From assembly GCA_900551975.1 (NCBI GenBank), contig URYA01000015.1, positions 1-16,780 on the forward strand: a DNA stretch of 16,780 nt, in the 5' to 3' direction. The stretch's first letter is position 1, and every line of letters starts with the position of its first letter. The DNA comes from an uncultured Collinsella sp. GTDB taxonomy: Bacteria > Actinomycetota > Coriobacteriia > Coriobacteriales > Coriobacteriaceae. The translations under genes were made by a program, and so were the position numbers. Positions 8,236 through 16,780 of this stretch are shown here, piece after piece. The notes beneath the pieces were generated by a model. It was not told where the DNA came from. It was given only the letters and a program-made list of their open reading frames with translations, and made no database searches.

Positions 8236-9477
8236 TTAGAGGTCCTCGCGCCAGAAGGGCATGCTCATGCAGCGCGGGCCGCCGCGGCCGCGGGAGAGCT
8301 CGGCGGAGGGCACGACGAGAAGGTCCAGGCCCTCCTTGTACAGCACGTCGTTGGTGACGGTGTTGCGGGCGTAGACGCAGATCTTGCCGGGCTCGACGCA
8401 CAGGGTGTTGGAGCCGTCGTTCCACTGCTCGCGGGAGGCCGCGATCGGGTCGCCGCCGCCGCAGGGGATCAGCTTGACCTGGTCGACGCCGGTGGCGTCC
8501 TCCAGGACGTGCTCGAGGGTGTCCTCGATCAGGCGGATGTTCACGTCGCCCGGGTTCTTGCCGGCGGTCAGCTCGTAGACGCGCAGGGTGCCCATGATGG
8601 CGGGGTGGATCGTGAACTTATCGACGTCGATCTGGGTGAAGACCGTGTCGAGGTGCATGAAGGCGCGCGAGACCGGGATGTCGAAGGCCAGGATGCGCTC
8701 GACCTTGGAGTCGGAGTTCCAGAAGATGTTCTGGGCCATGACGTCGATCGCGGCGGCCTGGGTGCGCTGGGAGATGCCGACGGCGAGGGTCTTCTCGTTG
8801 ATGTTCAGCACGTCGCCGCCCTCGGTGTGGAACTGGCAGTCGCGGCGGAAGTACAGCGAGACGTCCTTGTAGTCGGGGTGGTACTTGAAGATGTACTTGC
8901 CGTACAGGGTCTCGCGGTTGCGGGTGACCGAGTACATGCGGTTGAGGTTGACGCCCTCGCCGATGACCGCGAACGGGTCGCGGGTGAAGTAGAGGTTGGG
9001 CATCGGGTCGATGATCAGGTCGGACTCGGACTCGGAGTTGACCAGGGAGTCGAGGGTCGTGGACGCCGTGAGGGGCATGTCGATCTCGGACTTGGTCATG
9101 CCGGCCATGGTCTTCTTGACGAACTCGAGGTTGTCCTCGATGGAGTCCAGCTTCTCGCGGACGATCTGCGGCATGTGCTGGCCGCGGATGCCGGCCTCGG
9201 CGATGTACTGGTCGGTGAACTCGGCGCGGGCGCCGGGGACCTGGTCGAACACCTCGGCGACGAGGTTCTCGAGATAGAGGACCTCCACGCCCTGGTCCCT
9301 CAGGATCTGGGCGAAGGTGTCGTGCTCCTGCTGCGCGACCTCCAGGAACGGGACGTCGTCGAACAGGAGTCGCTCGAGCTCGTCGGGCGGCAGGTTGAGG
9401 AGCTCGTCGCCGGGACGGTGCAGGCAGACCTTCCTGAGCTTGCCGATCTCGGAAGGCACGTGCAGACCTTTCGTCAT
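8236..9477 (-). CDS. arcA: Arginine deiminase
   Basis: Hydrolyses arginine to citrulline and ammonia, the first step of the ADI pathway, giving fermentative energy and acid resistance. The protein has 413 residues. Guanidino-modifying-enzyme motifs are in order: FTRDPF (164-169), HTEGGDV (217-223), MHLDTVF (274-280, catalytic His275), NDGSN (353-357) and the nucleophile Cys403 in GGPRCMSMPFWREDL at the C-terminus. The start begins with the family-typical MTKGLHVPSEIGKLRKV. An AGGAGG lies only 2 nt from the ATG, with a second AAAGG at about 9 nt. A GGCC-GAAA-GGCC hairpin (9498-9509) sits just upstream of the ribosome site. It is the first gene of the arc group and is preceded by a long AT-rich control region. 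Codon choice is strongly biased to G/C endings, which leaves a very long meaningless open frame on the opposite strand. Confidence 0.97.
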   Translation of the reverse strand: MTKGLHVPSEIGKLRKVCLHRPGDELLNLPPDELERLLFDDVPFLEVAQQEHDTFAQILRDQGVEVLYLENLVAEVFDQVPGARAEFTDQYIAEAGIRGQHMPQIVREKLDSIEDNLEFVKKTMAGMTKSEIDMPLTASTTLDSLVNSESESDLIIDPMPNLYFTRDPFAVIGEGVNLNRMYSVTRNRETLYGKYIFKYHPDYKDVSLYFRRDCQFHTEGGDVLNINEKTLAVGISQRTQAAAIDVMAQNIFWNSDSKVERILAFDIPVSRAFMHLDTVFTQIDVDKFTIHPAIMGTLRVYELTAGKNPGDVNIRLIEDTLEHVLEDATGVDQVKLIPCGGGDPIAASREQWNDGSNTLCVEPGKICVYARNTVTNDVLYKEGLDLLVVPSAELSRGRGGPRCMSMPFWREDL

Positions 9478-9558
9478 GGCCTCCTACCTTTCTTTCGGGC
9501 CTTTCGGCCGAATCTCTCAGCGCCCTTCCATAGCGGACGCTGCTTGCTGACAGCTCTA

Positions 9559-9588
9559 GTTATATCCAAATTCCACCCGCAATTCCAC
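9559..9588 (-). promoter_or_regulatory. Candidate arcA promoter
   Basis: A leftward -10-like TATAAC (9559-9564) is preceded by a poor -35 (TGGAAT at 17 bp). Transcription would start near 9552 with a leader of about 75 nt. A promoter inside the AT-rich core further upstream (TATATA near 9768-9773) is an alternative. Confidence 0.3.
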
Positions 9589-9969
9589 CTCGCCCCCGAA
9601 CGGTCAACAAAGTGCGATGAACGGTATATCGCATGAGATTCCCCCATAATGTACTTCGGCGTTCTAAAGTAACTTTTCTAAGGTAAACGCTCTTTTTTCC
9701 TAAAAACTATTTGCAATTGCATCTCTAAACTTTTGATTCAGAATTGCATAGCTAAATCGGTTTTATGTATATAAATGATGTTTGTTTACGTTTCCGCCTG
9801 CATTCAATGATATTCAGCTATCCATCATTCTTATTCACACTTACGTACCAGTTGAGTGAGGATATAGACCGCTTGCAGACGAGCAGGGCGTCAGTCCTAT
9901 GACTTGTCAGCGTAAGAAGTAGGTAAAGATACCGTTCACGCGATACGTCCGTGCCAGCGGTCGACTAAA

Positions 9970-9997
9970 TTGAGACAATAGTGATTAGTGTTAGGCT
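9970..9997 (+). promoter_or_regulatory. Candidate ppk1 promoter (extended -10)
   Basis: TTGAGA (9970-9975), a 16-bp spacer and TGTTAGGCT, i.e. an extended -10 with TAGGCT at 9992-9997. The predicted start is near 10004, leaving a leader of about 29 nt. This rules out the GTG at 9988 as the start codon. A 5-bp hairpin GTCCC/GGGAC lies at 10001-10015. Confidence 0.5.
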
Positions 9998-10032
9998 ACC
10001 GTCCCTTGTGGGGACTGAACGGACAGATGCAT

Positions 10033-12435
10033 ATGCCGAGCAAAATCGAAAAGAAGCAAGCCGCCGCAAAGCTGCGCAAACCGCCGCGCGACTTCTCGTA
10101 CACGCAAAACCGAGAGCTCAGCTGGCTACGCTTTGACAACCGCGTGCTCGACGAAGCCTTCGACGAAACCGTTCCGTTATTCGAGCGACTAAAGTTCGTC
10201 TCGATCTTCGAGTCCAACCTCGACGAGTTCCTTATGGTGCGCGTGGGCGGCCTGTCCGATCTGGCGGAGCTCAAAAAACAACCTGTCGACAACAAGAGCA
10301 ATATGACCGCCTCCGAACAGGTCGATGCTGTCATGGCCGAAATGCCCGGGCTCCTTACCCGTTGGGAGTCCATCTTTAAGAGCATCGAGGGCAAGCTCGA
10401 CACCTTGGGCGTTCACCGCGCCCGCATCGATTCGCTTACGCCCGAGGAGCGCACCTTTGTAACCCGCTACTTCCAGGCCTACGTGTCACCGGTCATCTCG
10501 CCGCTGGTCATCGATCCTCGCCACCCCTTCCCCAACCTGCGCAATGGCGCGCTCTATCTGGCCTGTGGTCTGGACGGTGCCACCGACGAGGAGAGCCTGC
10601 TGGGCCTTATCGAGATTCCCGCCTCGATGAACCGCGTGGTCGAGATCCCCTCGCCCACCGGCACCTACTCCTACATCTTGCTCGAGGACGTCATCCTCGC
10701 CTGCCTGGACAGCTGCTTTGGCTCCTATAAGCCGCTGGATCGTGCGCTGATCCGCGTCACCCGCAACGCTGACATCGATCCGGACGGCGAGGGCGTCGAG
10801 GAGGAAGAGGACTACCGCCAGCACATGAAGCGCATTCTCAAGAAGCGCCTGCGCCTGCAGCCGGTAGTGCTCGCGGTCTCGGGATCGCTCGAGAAGGCGA
10901 CGCTCAAGACTATCCGCAAGGCGCTCGAGCTTTCGCGTCGCTCGGTCTTTACCTGCGATATCCCGCTCAACCTGGGCTACGTCTTTGGCATTGAGGGCAA
11001 GATTCCCGAGCACCTGCGCAACGAGCTGCTCTTTACGCCGTTTAAGCCGCAGCCCAATCCCACCATCGACATGACCCGCTCCATCCGCGAGCAGGTGCTG
11101 CAGCACGACAAGCTGCTCTTCTACCCTTACGAGGCCATGAACCCGTTCTTGGACCTGGTGCACGAAGCAGCCTACGACCCCGAGTGCATCTCGTTGCGCA
11201 TCACGCTCTACCGCGTGGCCAAGCAGAGCCGCCTATGCGAGTCGCTGATCGATGCTGCCGAGAACGGCAAAGAGGTCACGGTGCTCATGGAGCTCCGCGC
11301 ACGCTTTGACGAGCAGAACAACATCGAGTGGGCCGAGCGCCTGGAAGAGGCCGGCTGCACCGTCATCTATGGTTCCGAGGGCTTTAAATGCCACTCAAAG
11401 ATCTGCCAGCTCACCTATCGCGAGGGCATGGCGCTAACGCGCCTCACACTTTTGGGCACCGGCAACTTTAACGAGAAGACGGCCAAACTCTACAGCGACT
11501 TTATGCTCATGACAGCCCATCCCGGCATCGGCGAGGACGCCAACCTGTTCTTCCGCAACCTGTCGCTGGGCAACCTGCGCGGCGACTACCGCTTCCTGGG
11601 TGTGGCGCCCGTCGGACTGAAACCGCTCATCATGCGCGGGCTTGACCGCGAGATCCAGCGCGCCCTTGCCGGCGAGCCCGCCCGCGTGTTCTTTAAGCTC
11701 AACTCGCTGACCGACCGCGAGGTTATCGACAAGATCGCCGAGGCATCGTGTGCCGGCGTGCGCGTAGACATGATCATCCGAGGCATCTCGTGCCTCAAGC
11801 CCGGTATTCCGGGCAAGACCGAGAACGTGCATGTCCGCTCCATCGTCGGACGCTTTTTGGAGCACGCGCGCGTCTATGCTTTCGGCGTGGACTCGGACAT
11901 GATTTACCTGAGCTCGGCAGACATGATGACGCGCAACACCGAGCACCGCGTGGAGATTGCCTTCCCCGTGCTCGACCCCACCTGCCGCGCCCTGGTGCAC
12001 GAGTACATGGGCATGCAGCTGCGCGACAACGTGAAGGCCCGCAGCCTCACGAGCGACGGCACCTGGGTCCCCGTGGAGCGTGCAGAGGGTGAGAAACCCT
12101 TCAACTCACAGGAAGCCCTGCTGGAGCGCGCCTATCGCAACGCCGAGGCCGCGCCCGAGCCCGTCATTGAGGCGGAACCTGCCTCCGAGGCCGAGCCGCA
12201 GCCAGTAGCACCCAAGGTCCAAGAGGTCCAGGCGACCGTCATTGAGCCCGAGCCTGCACCTGCACCTCAGCCCGATCCGCAGGTCACCAAGCCCGCACCC
12301 GAGACGAGCGCCCGTCGCGATAAGCCCGCTGGCAAGACCAAGGCCATCGAGCGCCATCGCCCCGGCCGCGTGCGCATGGGCCTGGGTCTGATCGTCCTGG
12401 GTCTTAAGACGCTCATTACCGGCAAGACGAAATAG
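10033..12435 (+). CDS. ppk1: Polyphosphate kinase 1 with a Pro/Glu-rich C-terminal extension
   Basis: Transfers the ATP gamma-phosphate reversibly to polyphosphate; PPK1 enzymes are often membrane-associated. The protein has 800 residues, versus about 690-720 for typical PPK1. The N-terminal domain starts at RELSWLRFDNRVLDEA (27-42) and the head domain at about 130-320. The two C-terminal PLD-like domains carry the phosphorylated histidine His454 (FKCHSKICQL) and His611 (GRFLEHARVYAFG), corresponding to E. coli His435 and His592. Arg and Asn residues of the active site are visible in LYRVAKQS (392-399) and GTGNFNEKTA (475-484). From about residue 705 there is an extra tail: a Pro/Glu/Ala-rich linker (705-758), a Lys/Arg-rich patch and a short hydrophobic segment, MGLGLIVLGLKTLI (782-795). 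The start at 10033 fits a GGA-type ribosome site; the ATG at 10027 is the alternative. A strong terminator follows. Confidence 0.95.
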   Translation: MPSKIEKKQAAAKLRKPPRDFSYTQNRELSWLRFDNRVLDEAFDETVPLFERLKFVSIFESNLDEFLMVRVGGLSDLAELKKQPVDNKSNMTASEQVDAVMAEMPGLLTRWESIFKSIEGKLDTLGVHRARIDSLTPEERTFVTRYFQAYVSPVISPLVIDPRHPFPNLRNGALYLACGLDGATDEESLLGLIEIPASMNRVVEIPSPTGTYSYILLEDVILACLDSCFGSYKPLDRALIRVTRNADIDPDGEGVEEEEDYRQHMKRILKKRLRLQPVVLAVSGSLEKATLKTIRKALELSRRSVFTCDIPLNLGYVFGIEGKIPEHLRNELLFTPFKPQPNPTIDMTRSIREQVLQHDKLLFYPYEAMNPFLDLVHEAAYDPECISLRITLYRVAKQSRLCESLIDAAENGKEVTVLMELRARFDEQNNIEWAERLEEAGCTVIYGSEGFKCHSKICQLTYREGMALTRLTLLGTGNFNEKTAKLYSDFMLMTAHPGIGEDANLFFRNLSLGNLRGDYRFLGVAPVGLKPLIMRGLDREIQRALAGEPARVFFKLNSLTDREVIDKIAEASCAGVRVDMIIRGISCLKPGIPGKTENVHVRSIVGRFLEHARVYAFGVDSDMIYLSSADMMTRNTEHRVEIAFPVLDPTCRALVHEYMGMQLRDNVKARSLTSDGTWVPVERAEGEKPFNSQEALLERAYRNAEAAPEPVIEAEPASEAEPQPVAPKVQEVQATVIEPEPAPAPQPDPQVTKPAPETSARRDKPAGKTKAIERHRPGRVRMGLGLIVLGLKTLITGKTK

Positions 12436-12437
12436 TC

Positions 12438-12462
12438 GTTTGTAGAAGCAGTTTGTAGAAGC
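12438..12462 (+). repeat. 12-bp tandem direct repeat after ppk1
   Basis: GTTTGTAGAAGC occurs twice with one base between (12438-12449 and 12451-12462), directly after the ppk1 stop. The second copy runs into the terminator stem. It is likely a local duplication with no evident function. Confidence 0.7.
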
Positions 12463-12502
12463 GCCCCGCATTTGAGGAAAGCCTCGGATGCGGGGCGCTT
12501 TT
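12459..12502 (+). terminator. Long-stem intrinsic terminator after ppk1
   Basis: AAGCGCCCCGCAT pairs with ATGCGGGGCGCTT, and the pairing continues inward through TTGAGG/CCTCGG (two G-U pairs) to an AAAG loop. The stem is about 19 bp and is followed by TTTTCCC. It should end the ppk1 transcript before the methyltransferase gene. Confidence 0.93.
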
Positions 12503-12505
12503 CCC

Positions 12506-12514
12506 TGCTACCAT
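12506..12514 (+). promoter_or_regulatory. Candidate extended -10 promoter for the methyltransferase gene
   Basis: TGCTACCAT gives an extended -10 (TACCAT at 12509-12514) directly after the ppk1 terminator. There is no good -35. Transcription would start near 12521, 28 nt before the chosen ATG. This disfavours the ATG at 12513. Confidence 0.35.
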
Positions 12515-12548
12515 GGTGCGAGCAACAACGCGAATGACAGGCAGGAAT

Positions 12549-13862
12549 ATGAAGCTCACTATAGAATCGATGACCTACGGCGCCGACGGGCTGGCGCACG
12601 CCGACAACGGCAAGGCCGTCTTTGTGCAGGGTGCCGTGGCAGGCGACACCGTCGAGGCCGAGGTCGTACAGGACGGCAAGTCATTCATGCGCGCCCGCAC
12701 CACCGAGATTCTGGAGCCAAGCCCCAATCGCATTCAGCCTCCCTGCCCCTTCGTGGGCATCTGCGGCGGCTGCTCGTGGGGCAATCTCTCACGCACGGCA
12801 CAGCTCGCCGCCAAGGAGCAAAACCTGCGCTCCACGCTCGAGCGCATCGGCAAGTTCGCTCCTGAGCTGGCAGATGAGTTGGTACAGCCCATCTGCCACA
12901 CCAAGGACGACTGGGGCTACCGCAATAAAATCGAGCTCGAACCGACCGTCGTCAACGGTCGCGTGCGCCTTGGCATGCACGGTGTCGACCCCAGCAAAAT
13001 CGTGACCGTCGATATGTGTCCGCTGTTCGATAAGCGCTTCCCGAAGGCACTCAAATCGGTCGTCGGCGCACTCAACTATCTAAGCGGCAGCCATGACTTG
13101 GGGCTCGAACGCGTGGGCATTCGCGCATCGCGCCGCACCAAGGCACTCGAGGTCGCACTCTGGACGCCCACAGGCTCTTTTCCGCGCTCGCAGGTCTCCC
13201 GCGTGCTGGCGGACGCCGCTCATCCTACGAGCATCGTACGCGTGATGAGCAAGGGCGAAAAGAAGGCCCGCCGTGTCTCCAAGGTCGAAATGCTCGCCGG
13301 AGAGGGCTCATGGACCGAGAATATCGCCGAGGGTCAGATGCGCTTGTCTGCCCCGTCTTTTTTCCAGGTCAACACCAAGGGTGCCGAGATTTTGATCGAT
13401 CTTGTCATGGAAGCGCTCGACCCGCAGGAAGACGAGCTTGCCGTGGACCTGTACTGCGGTGCCGGCACCTTTACCCTGCCGCTCGCCCGCCGCTGCGACT
13501 TTGTTGCCGCCGTCGAGGCCTACGGTCCGGCCGTGCGCGACCTGCGCCGTAACCTCGAGATCAACAAACTCGACAACGTCGACGTCATCGGTGGCGATGC
13601 CGTGCGCGAGTTCCCCGACCAGGATGCCGACGTCTTGGTGGTCGACCCGCCGCGCGCAGGCCTCGCCCCCGAGGCGATCGACCTTATCGCCAGCACGAGT
13701 GCTCGCGATGTCGCCTACGTGAGCTGCGACCCGGCCACCCTGGCGCGCGATCTCAAACGCTTTGTCGAAGAAGACACCTTCTCCCCCGTAAAGATCACGC
13801 CAGTCGACCTATTCCCGCAAACCTTCCACTGCGAAACGGTCGTCCACCTCAAGCGCAACTAG
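12549..13862 (+). CDS. rlmD: 23S rRNA (uracil-C5)-methyltransferase, RlmD/RumA type with [4Fe-4S]
   Basis: An S-adenosylmethionine-dependent enzyme forming 5-methyluridine in 23S rRNA; the position (U1939-type, or both U747 and U1939 as in the Gram-positive RlmCD) cannot be told from sequence. The protein has 437 residues. An N-terminal TRAM RNA-binding domain (1-55) is followed by the iron-sulfur cysteines Cys66, Cys72, Cys75 (CPFVGICGGC) and Cys157 (VDMCPLF). The methyltransferase domain shows FFQVN (271-275), the SAM motif DLYCGAGTFTLPLA (300-313), DPPRAGL (366-372), the catalytic nucleophile Cys393 in YVSCDPATLARDL, and the general base Glu429 in FHCETVVHLKR. The cysteines are complete, so the cluster should be present. 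The start at 12549 has AGGA just upstream and begins directly with the TRAM domain. The ATG 12 codons earlier falls inside a candidate -10. It lies downstream of the ppk1 terminator and is convergent with the PTS operon. Confidence 0.9.
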   Translation: MKLTIESMTYGADGLAHADNGKAVFVQGAVAGDTVEAEVVQDGKSFMRARTTEILEPSPNRIQPPCPFVGICGGCSWGNLSRTAQLAAKEQNLRSTLERIGKFAPELADELVQPICHTKDDWGYRNKIELEPTVVNGRVRLGMHGVDPSKIVTVDMCPLFDKRFPKALKSVVGALNYLSGSHDLGLERVGIRASRRTKALEVALWTPTGSFPRSQVSRVLADAAHPTSIVRVMSKGEKKARRVSKVEMLAGEGSWTENIAEGQMRLSAPSFFQVNTKGAEILIDLVMEALDPQEDELAVDLYCGAGTFTLPLARRCDFVAAVEAYGPAVRDLRRNLEINKLDNVDVIGGDAVREFPDQDADVLVVDPPRAGLAPEAIDLIASTSARDVAYVSCDPATLARDLKRFVEEDTFSPVKITPVDLFPQTFHCETVVHLKRN

Positions 13863-14083
13863 ACTGTTTGTCCAAGACCACGCCCGATGATTTTTCTGGG
13901 ACGGGGATAAAAATAAATTTGCTCCGAATGATTATTCAATCCCGAAATTTCAGCGCCGCCCGAGAAAGCTAAACGCCTTCTGGCAGGTTGTCCCGGGCCG
14001 AGGGCGGCCACCTCGACCGACCTCGGCCCTCACCCACCTCAACTGCTCCTCAATTACATAGAGCTGGTCGAGCATGCCGCAAG
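13863..14083. other. Convergent intergenic region between rlmD and the PTS gene
   Basis: A 221-bp gap between converging genes. It holds a 9-bp inverted repeat GGGCCGAGG/CCTCGGCCC (13995-14003 with 14021-14029, 17-nt loop) without a T-run, which may end the PTS transcript. It also holds an AT-rich patch (13908-13935). A short leftward frame (13950-14075, 41 codons) begins 8 nt after the EIIBC stop but has no ribosome site. No classic terminator for rlmD is evident. Confidence 0.5.
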
Positions 14084-15532
14084 CTAGCAGGCGCCTTCCT
14101 CGTCGTTGTTGGGTCGGTAGGTGATGAACTCGATAACAAAGGCCAGGACGGCAGAGACGAGCGCGGCGATGATCGCGAAGATCATGTGGGAGATCCCGGC
14201 GCCGCCAGGGGTCCCGTCGATGAAGTTGAGCAGGTTGAAGACACCGAGGCCGCCCGAGATGTACATGAGGGCGCCCGTCATTCCCACGATGGCGCCGCCC
14301 ACGGCGGAGCTCAGGCATGCCACGACAAACGCGCGCTTGTTGGGAAGGGCGATGCCGTAGATGCCCGGCTCGGTGACGCCGAAGAAGAAGGCGGAGATCA
14401 TCGCGGGAAGGGCGATGCCGCGGAAGCGCTCGTCCTTGTTTCTGAGGTACATGGCAAAGATGACCGCTCCGAGCGCGAACCCGTGGCCGATGGTGGCGGC
14501 GAGCACGCTGTCGTGGCCTAGGGTGTTCAGGTTCATGATGGAGATGGGGATGAGGCTCCAGTGGAAGCCAAAGATGACGAGGCACATCCACAGTCCGCCG
14601 ACCAGGGCGCTGCCCAGGACGGAACCAACCACGGGGAGCTGGAAGATGAACGAGAACGCCGCGCTCAGCAGGTTGGTGATGAGGGTGGCCACCGGGCCGA
14701 TGACGAGGTAGCCCAAGACGATGGAGACCGTCATCGTGGCGAGCGGGACGAGGAACATCTTGAGCGCAGTCGGCATCCAGCTCTTGAGCCAGCGCTCAAG
14801 GATAGAGCCGAACCACACCATGAGAAGGACGGGGATCACCGAGCTCACGTAGCCGGACACGGGCATGATGATGGGGACCCCGAGGGCGGTGGCGTACCAC
14901 GAGAAGGTGCCGGCCACGCCGAGGTCGATGCTGCCGAGCGCCTCGCCCGAGGTCAGGGCGACCATCGTCGGGTAGAGGAGCGCCACGCCGATTGCCACGC
15001 CGGTGAACTCGTTCATGCGGAACTTGCGCGCGGCACTGAACGCCAGGGCGACGGGAAGGAAGTAGAAGAAGCCGTCAGCCACGGTGTAGAGCAGCGTGTA
15101 GAGGCCGTCGTTTGCAAAGGCCGGGACGAAGTAGGTGATGAGGGCAAGCAGTCCCTTCATGATGCCTGCGGCGGCAAGCGGTCCCAGGATGGGCTGGAAG
15201 ATGCCAGAGATGAGGTCGATGATGACGGAGGCAACGGTCTTATCGCCCTGGGGCTCGTCGTCGGCGCTTGCGCCGCTCGAGAAGTTGCCGGCCTCCATGA
15301 CCGCGTCGTAGACGTCCTCGACGATGTTACCCACGACCACCTGGTACTGGCCGTTGGCCTGGATGACCTGGATGACGCCCTTGAGGGTCTCAATCTTGGC
15401 CGTGTTGGCGCGGGACTCGTCCTTGAGCTTGAAGCGCACGCGCGTGATGCAGTGCGCGACGCTGGCGACGTTCTCGGCACCGCCTACGTTCTCGAGTATG
15501 GATCTGGCCAGGTCGTCGTATTTTTCAGCCAT
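14084..15532 (-). CDS. PTS beta-glucoside-type transporter, EIIBC
   Basis: A membrane permease of the glucose-glucoside (Glc) PTS family that imports and phosphorylates a beta-glucoside (cellobiose, arbutin or salicin type). The protein has 482 residues. The EIIB domain (about 1-80) carries the phosphorylated cysteine Cys28 in AHCITRVRF. A short acidic linker (about 83-98) leads to EIIC (about 100-472) with around ten hydrophobic segments and the substrate-site motif FGVTEPGIYGIALPNKR (384-400). BglF-type proteins of about 620 residues end in an EIIA domain; this one stops after EIIC, so phosphate must come from a separate EIIA. AAGGAG lies 6 nt before the ATG. The gene follows the 6-phospho-beta-glucosidase by 31 bp in the same direction, forming one operon. 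No BglG-type antiterminator gene is in the window. The exact sugar is not determined. Confidence 0.93.
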   Translation of the reverse strand: MAEKYDDLARSILENVGGAENVASVAHCITRVRFKLKDESRANTAKIETLKGVIQVIQANGQYQVVVGNIVEDVYDAVMEAGNFSSGASADDEPQGDKTVASVIIDLISGIFQPILGPLAAAGIMKGLLALITYFVPAFANDGLYTLLYTVADGFFYFLPVALAFSAARKFRMNEFTGVAIGVALLYPTMVALTSGEALGSIDLGVAGTFSWYATALGVPIIMPVSGYVSSVIPVLLMVWFGSILERWLKSWMPTALKMFLVPLATMTVSIVLGYLVIGPVATLITNLLSAAFSFIFQLPVVGSVLGSALVGGLWMCLVIFGFHWSLIPISIMNLNTLGHDSVLAATIGHGFALGAVIFAMYLRNKDERFRGIALPAMISAFFFGVTEPGIYGIALPNKRAFVVACLSSAVGGAIVGMTGALMYISGGLGVFNLLNFIDGTPGGAGISHMIFAIIAALVSAVLAFVIEFITYRPNNDEEGAC

Positions 15533-15563
15533 TATTTTCTCCTTAGTGATATTGCCCGGGCGG

Positions 15564-16780
<1,217 letters not shown>

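Larger units (their letters stand above)
9478..10032. promoter_or_regulatory. Divergent arcA / ppk1 intergenic control region
   Basis: This 555-bp stretch has no supported gene. Its core (about 9650-9840) is clearly more AT-rich than the flanks and holds TGCAATTGCA (9712-9721), a second AATTGCAT (9742-9749) and several ATTCA half-sites (9736, 9802, 9812, 9833). Two of the ATTCA sites lie exactly 10 bp apart. ATTCA/TGAAT is the half-site of ArgR operators, but here the copies are direct repeats rather than a clear TGAAT-N-ATTCA palindrome. A direct repeat AATTCCAC (9569-9576, 9581-9588) overlaps the candidate arcA promoter. Regulation of arcA by arginine or anaerobiosis is likely from biology, not shown by the sequence. 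Confidence 0.5.

Noticed and set aside
7129..9636. An 835-codon open frame on the plus strand opposite arcB and arcA
   Set aside because: The opposite strand encodes two textbook enzymes with all catalytic residues. The translated product is a low-complexity Val/Leu/Asp/Gly-rich string, the expected shadow of strongly G/C-ending codons.
9802..9837. A definite ArgR operator
   Set aside because: The ATTCA copies are all in the same orientation; the TGAAT-spacer-ATTCA palindrome expected for an ARG box is not present, so only a low-confidence note is kept.
13890..13935. Shared TGGGACGGG at 150-158 and 13897-13905 as a dispersed repeat
   Set aside because: Only nine bases match and the surroundings differ, so chance in a GC-rich window is sufficient.

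Overview
The window reads as a chromosomal segment of a GC-rich, anaerobic, gut-type actinobacterium. The best guess is the Coriobacteriia (Collinsella-like). This is an inference from the high GC, the pyrG-xerD pairing seen in actinobacteria, a fermentative arginine deiminase (ADI) cluster with a YfcC-type carrier, and a beta-glucoside PTS. No rRNA, tRNA, CRISPR, transposase or phage gene was found. Ten complete protein genes and one gene cut by the right edge are supported.

Layout. Positions 1-9477 are all leftward (minus strand) and form several units: pyrG-xerD (CTP synthase and the chromosome-dimer recombinase, separated by 2 nt and ended by a strong terminator at 143-213); a small winged-helix regulator gene ended by its own terminator just before the pyrG promoter; a lone UPF0371/DUF1846 gene with a TATAAT promoter and a strong terminator; and the ADI group arcA - ornithine carbamoyltransferase - YfcC-family carrier. 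Two genes then run rightward: ppk1 (polyphosphate kinase with an unusual Pro/Glu-rich tail) and an rlmD-type rRNA m5U methyltransferase. They are separated by a long-stem terminator. Positions 14084-16780 are leftward again: a GH1 6-phospho-beta-glucosidase (5' end outside the window) followed by its PTS EIIBC, ending convergently against rlmD.

How the genes work together. ArcA turns arginine into citrulline and ammonia, the carbamoyltransferase splits citrulline into ornithine and carbamoyl phosphate, and the carrier probably exchanges arginine for ornithine. No carbamate kinase gene (arcC), the ATP-yielding step, lies in the window. The PTS imports and phosphorylates a beta-glucoside, and the GH1 enzyme hydrolyses the 6-phospho product inside the cell. 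No EIIA domain is fused to the transporter. Ppk1 stores phosphate as polyphosphate.

Non-coding content. The two long gene-free stretches are 5108-5508 and 9478-10032. The first holds the UPF0371 promoter, a 92-bp nested palindrome that includes an intrinsic terminator, and several more inverted repeats. The second is the divergent arcA/ppk1 control region with an AT-rich core. I see no clear new multi-gene system. The most unusual items are the palindrome cluster, the Ppk1 tail, the UPF0371 protein of unknown role, and the ADI cluster without arcC.
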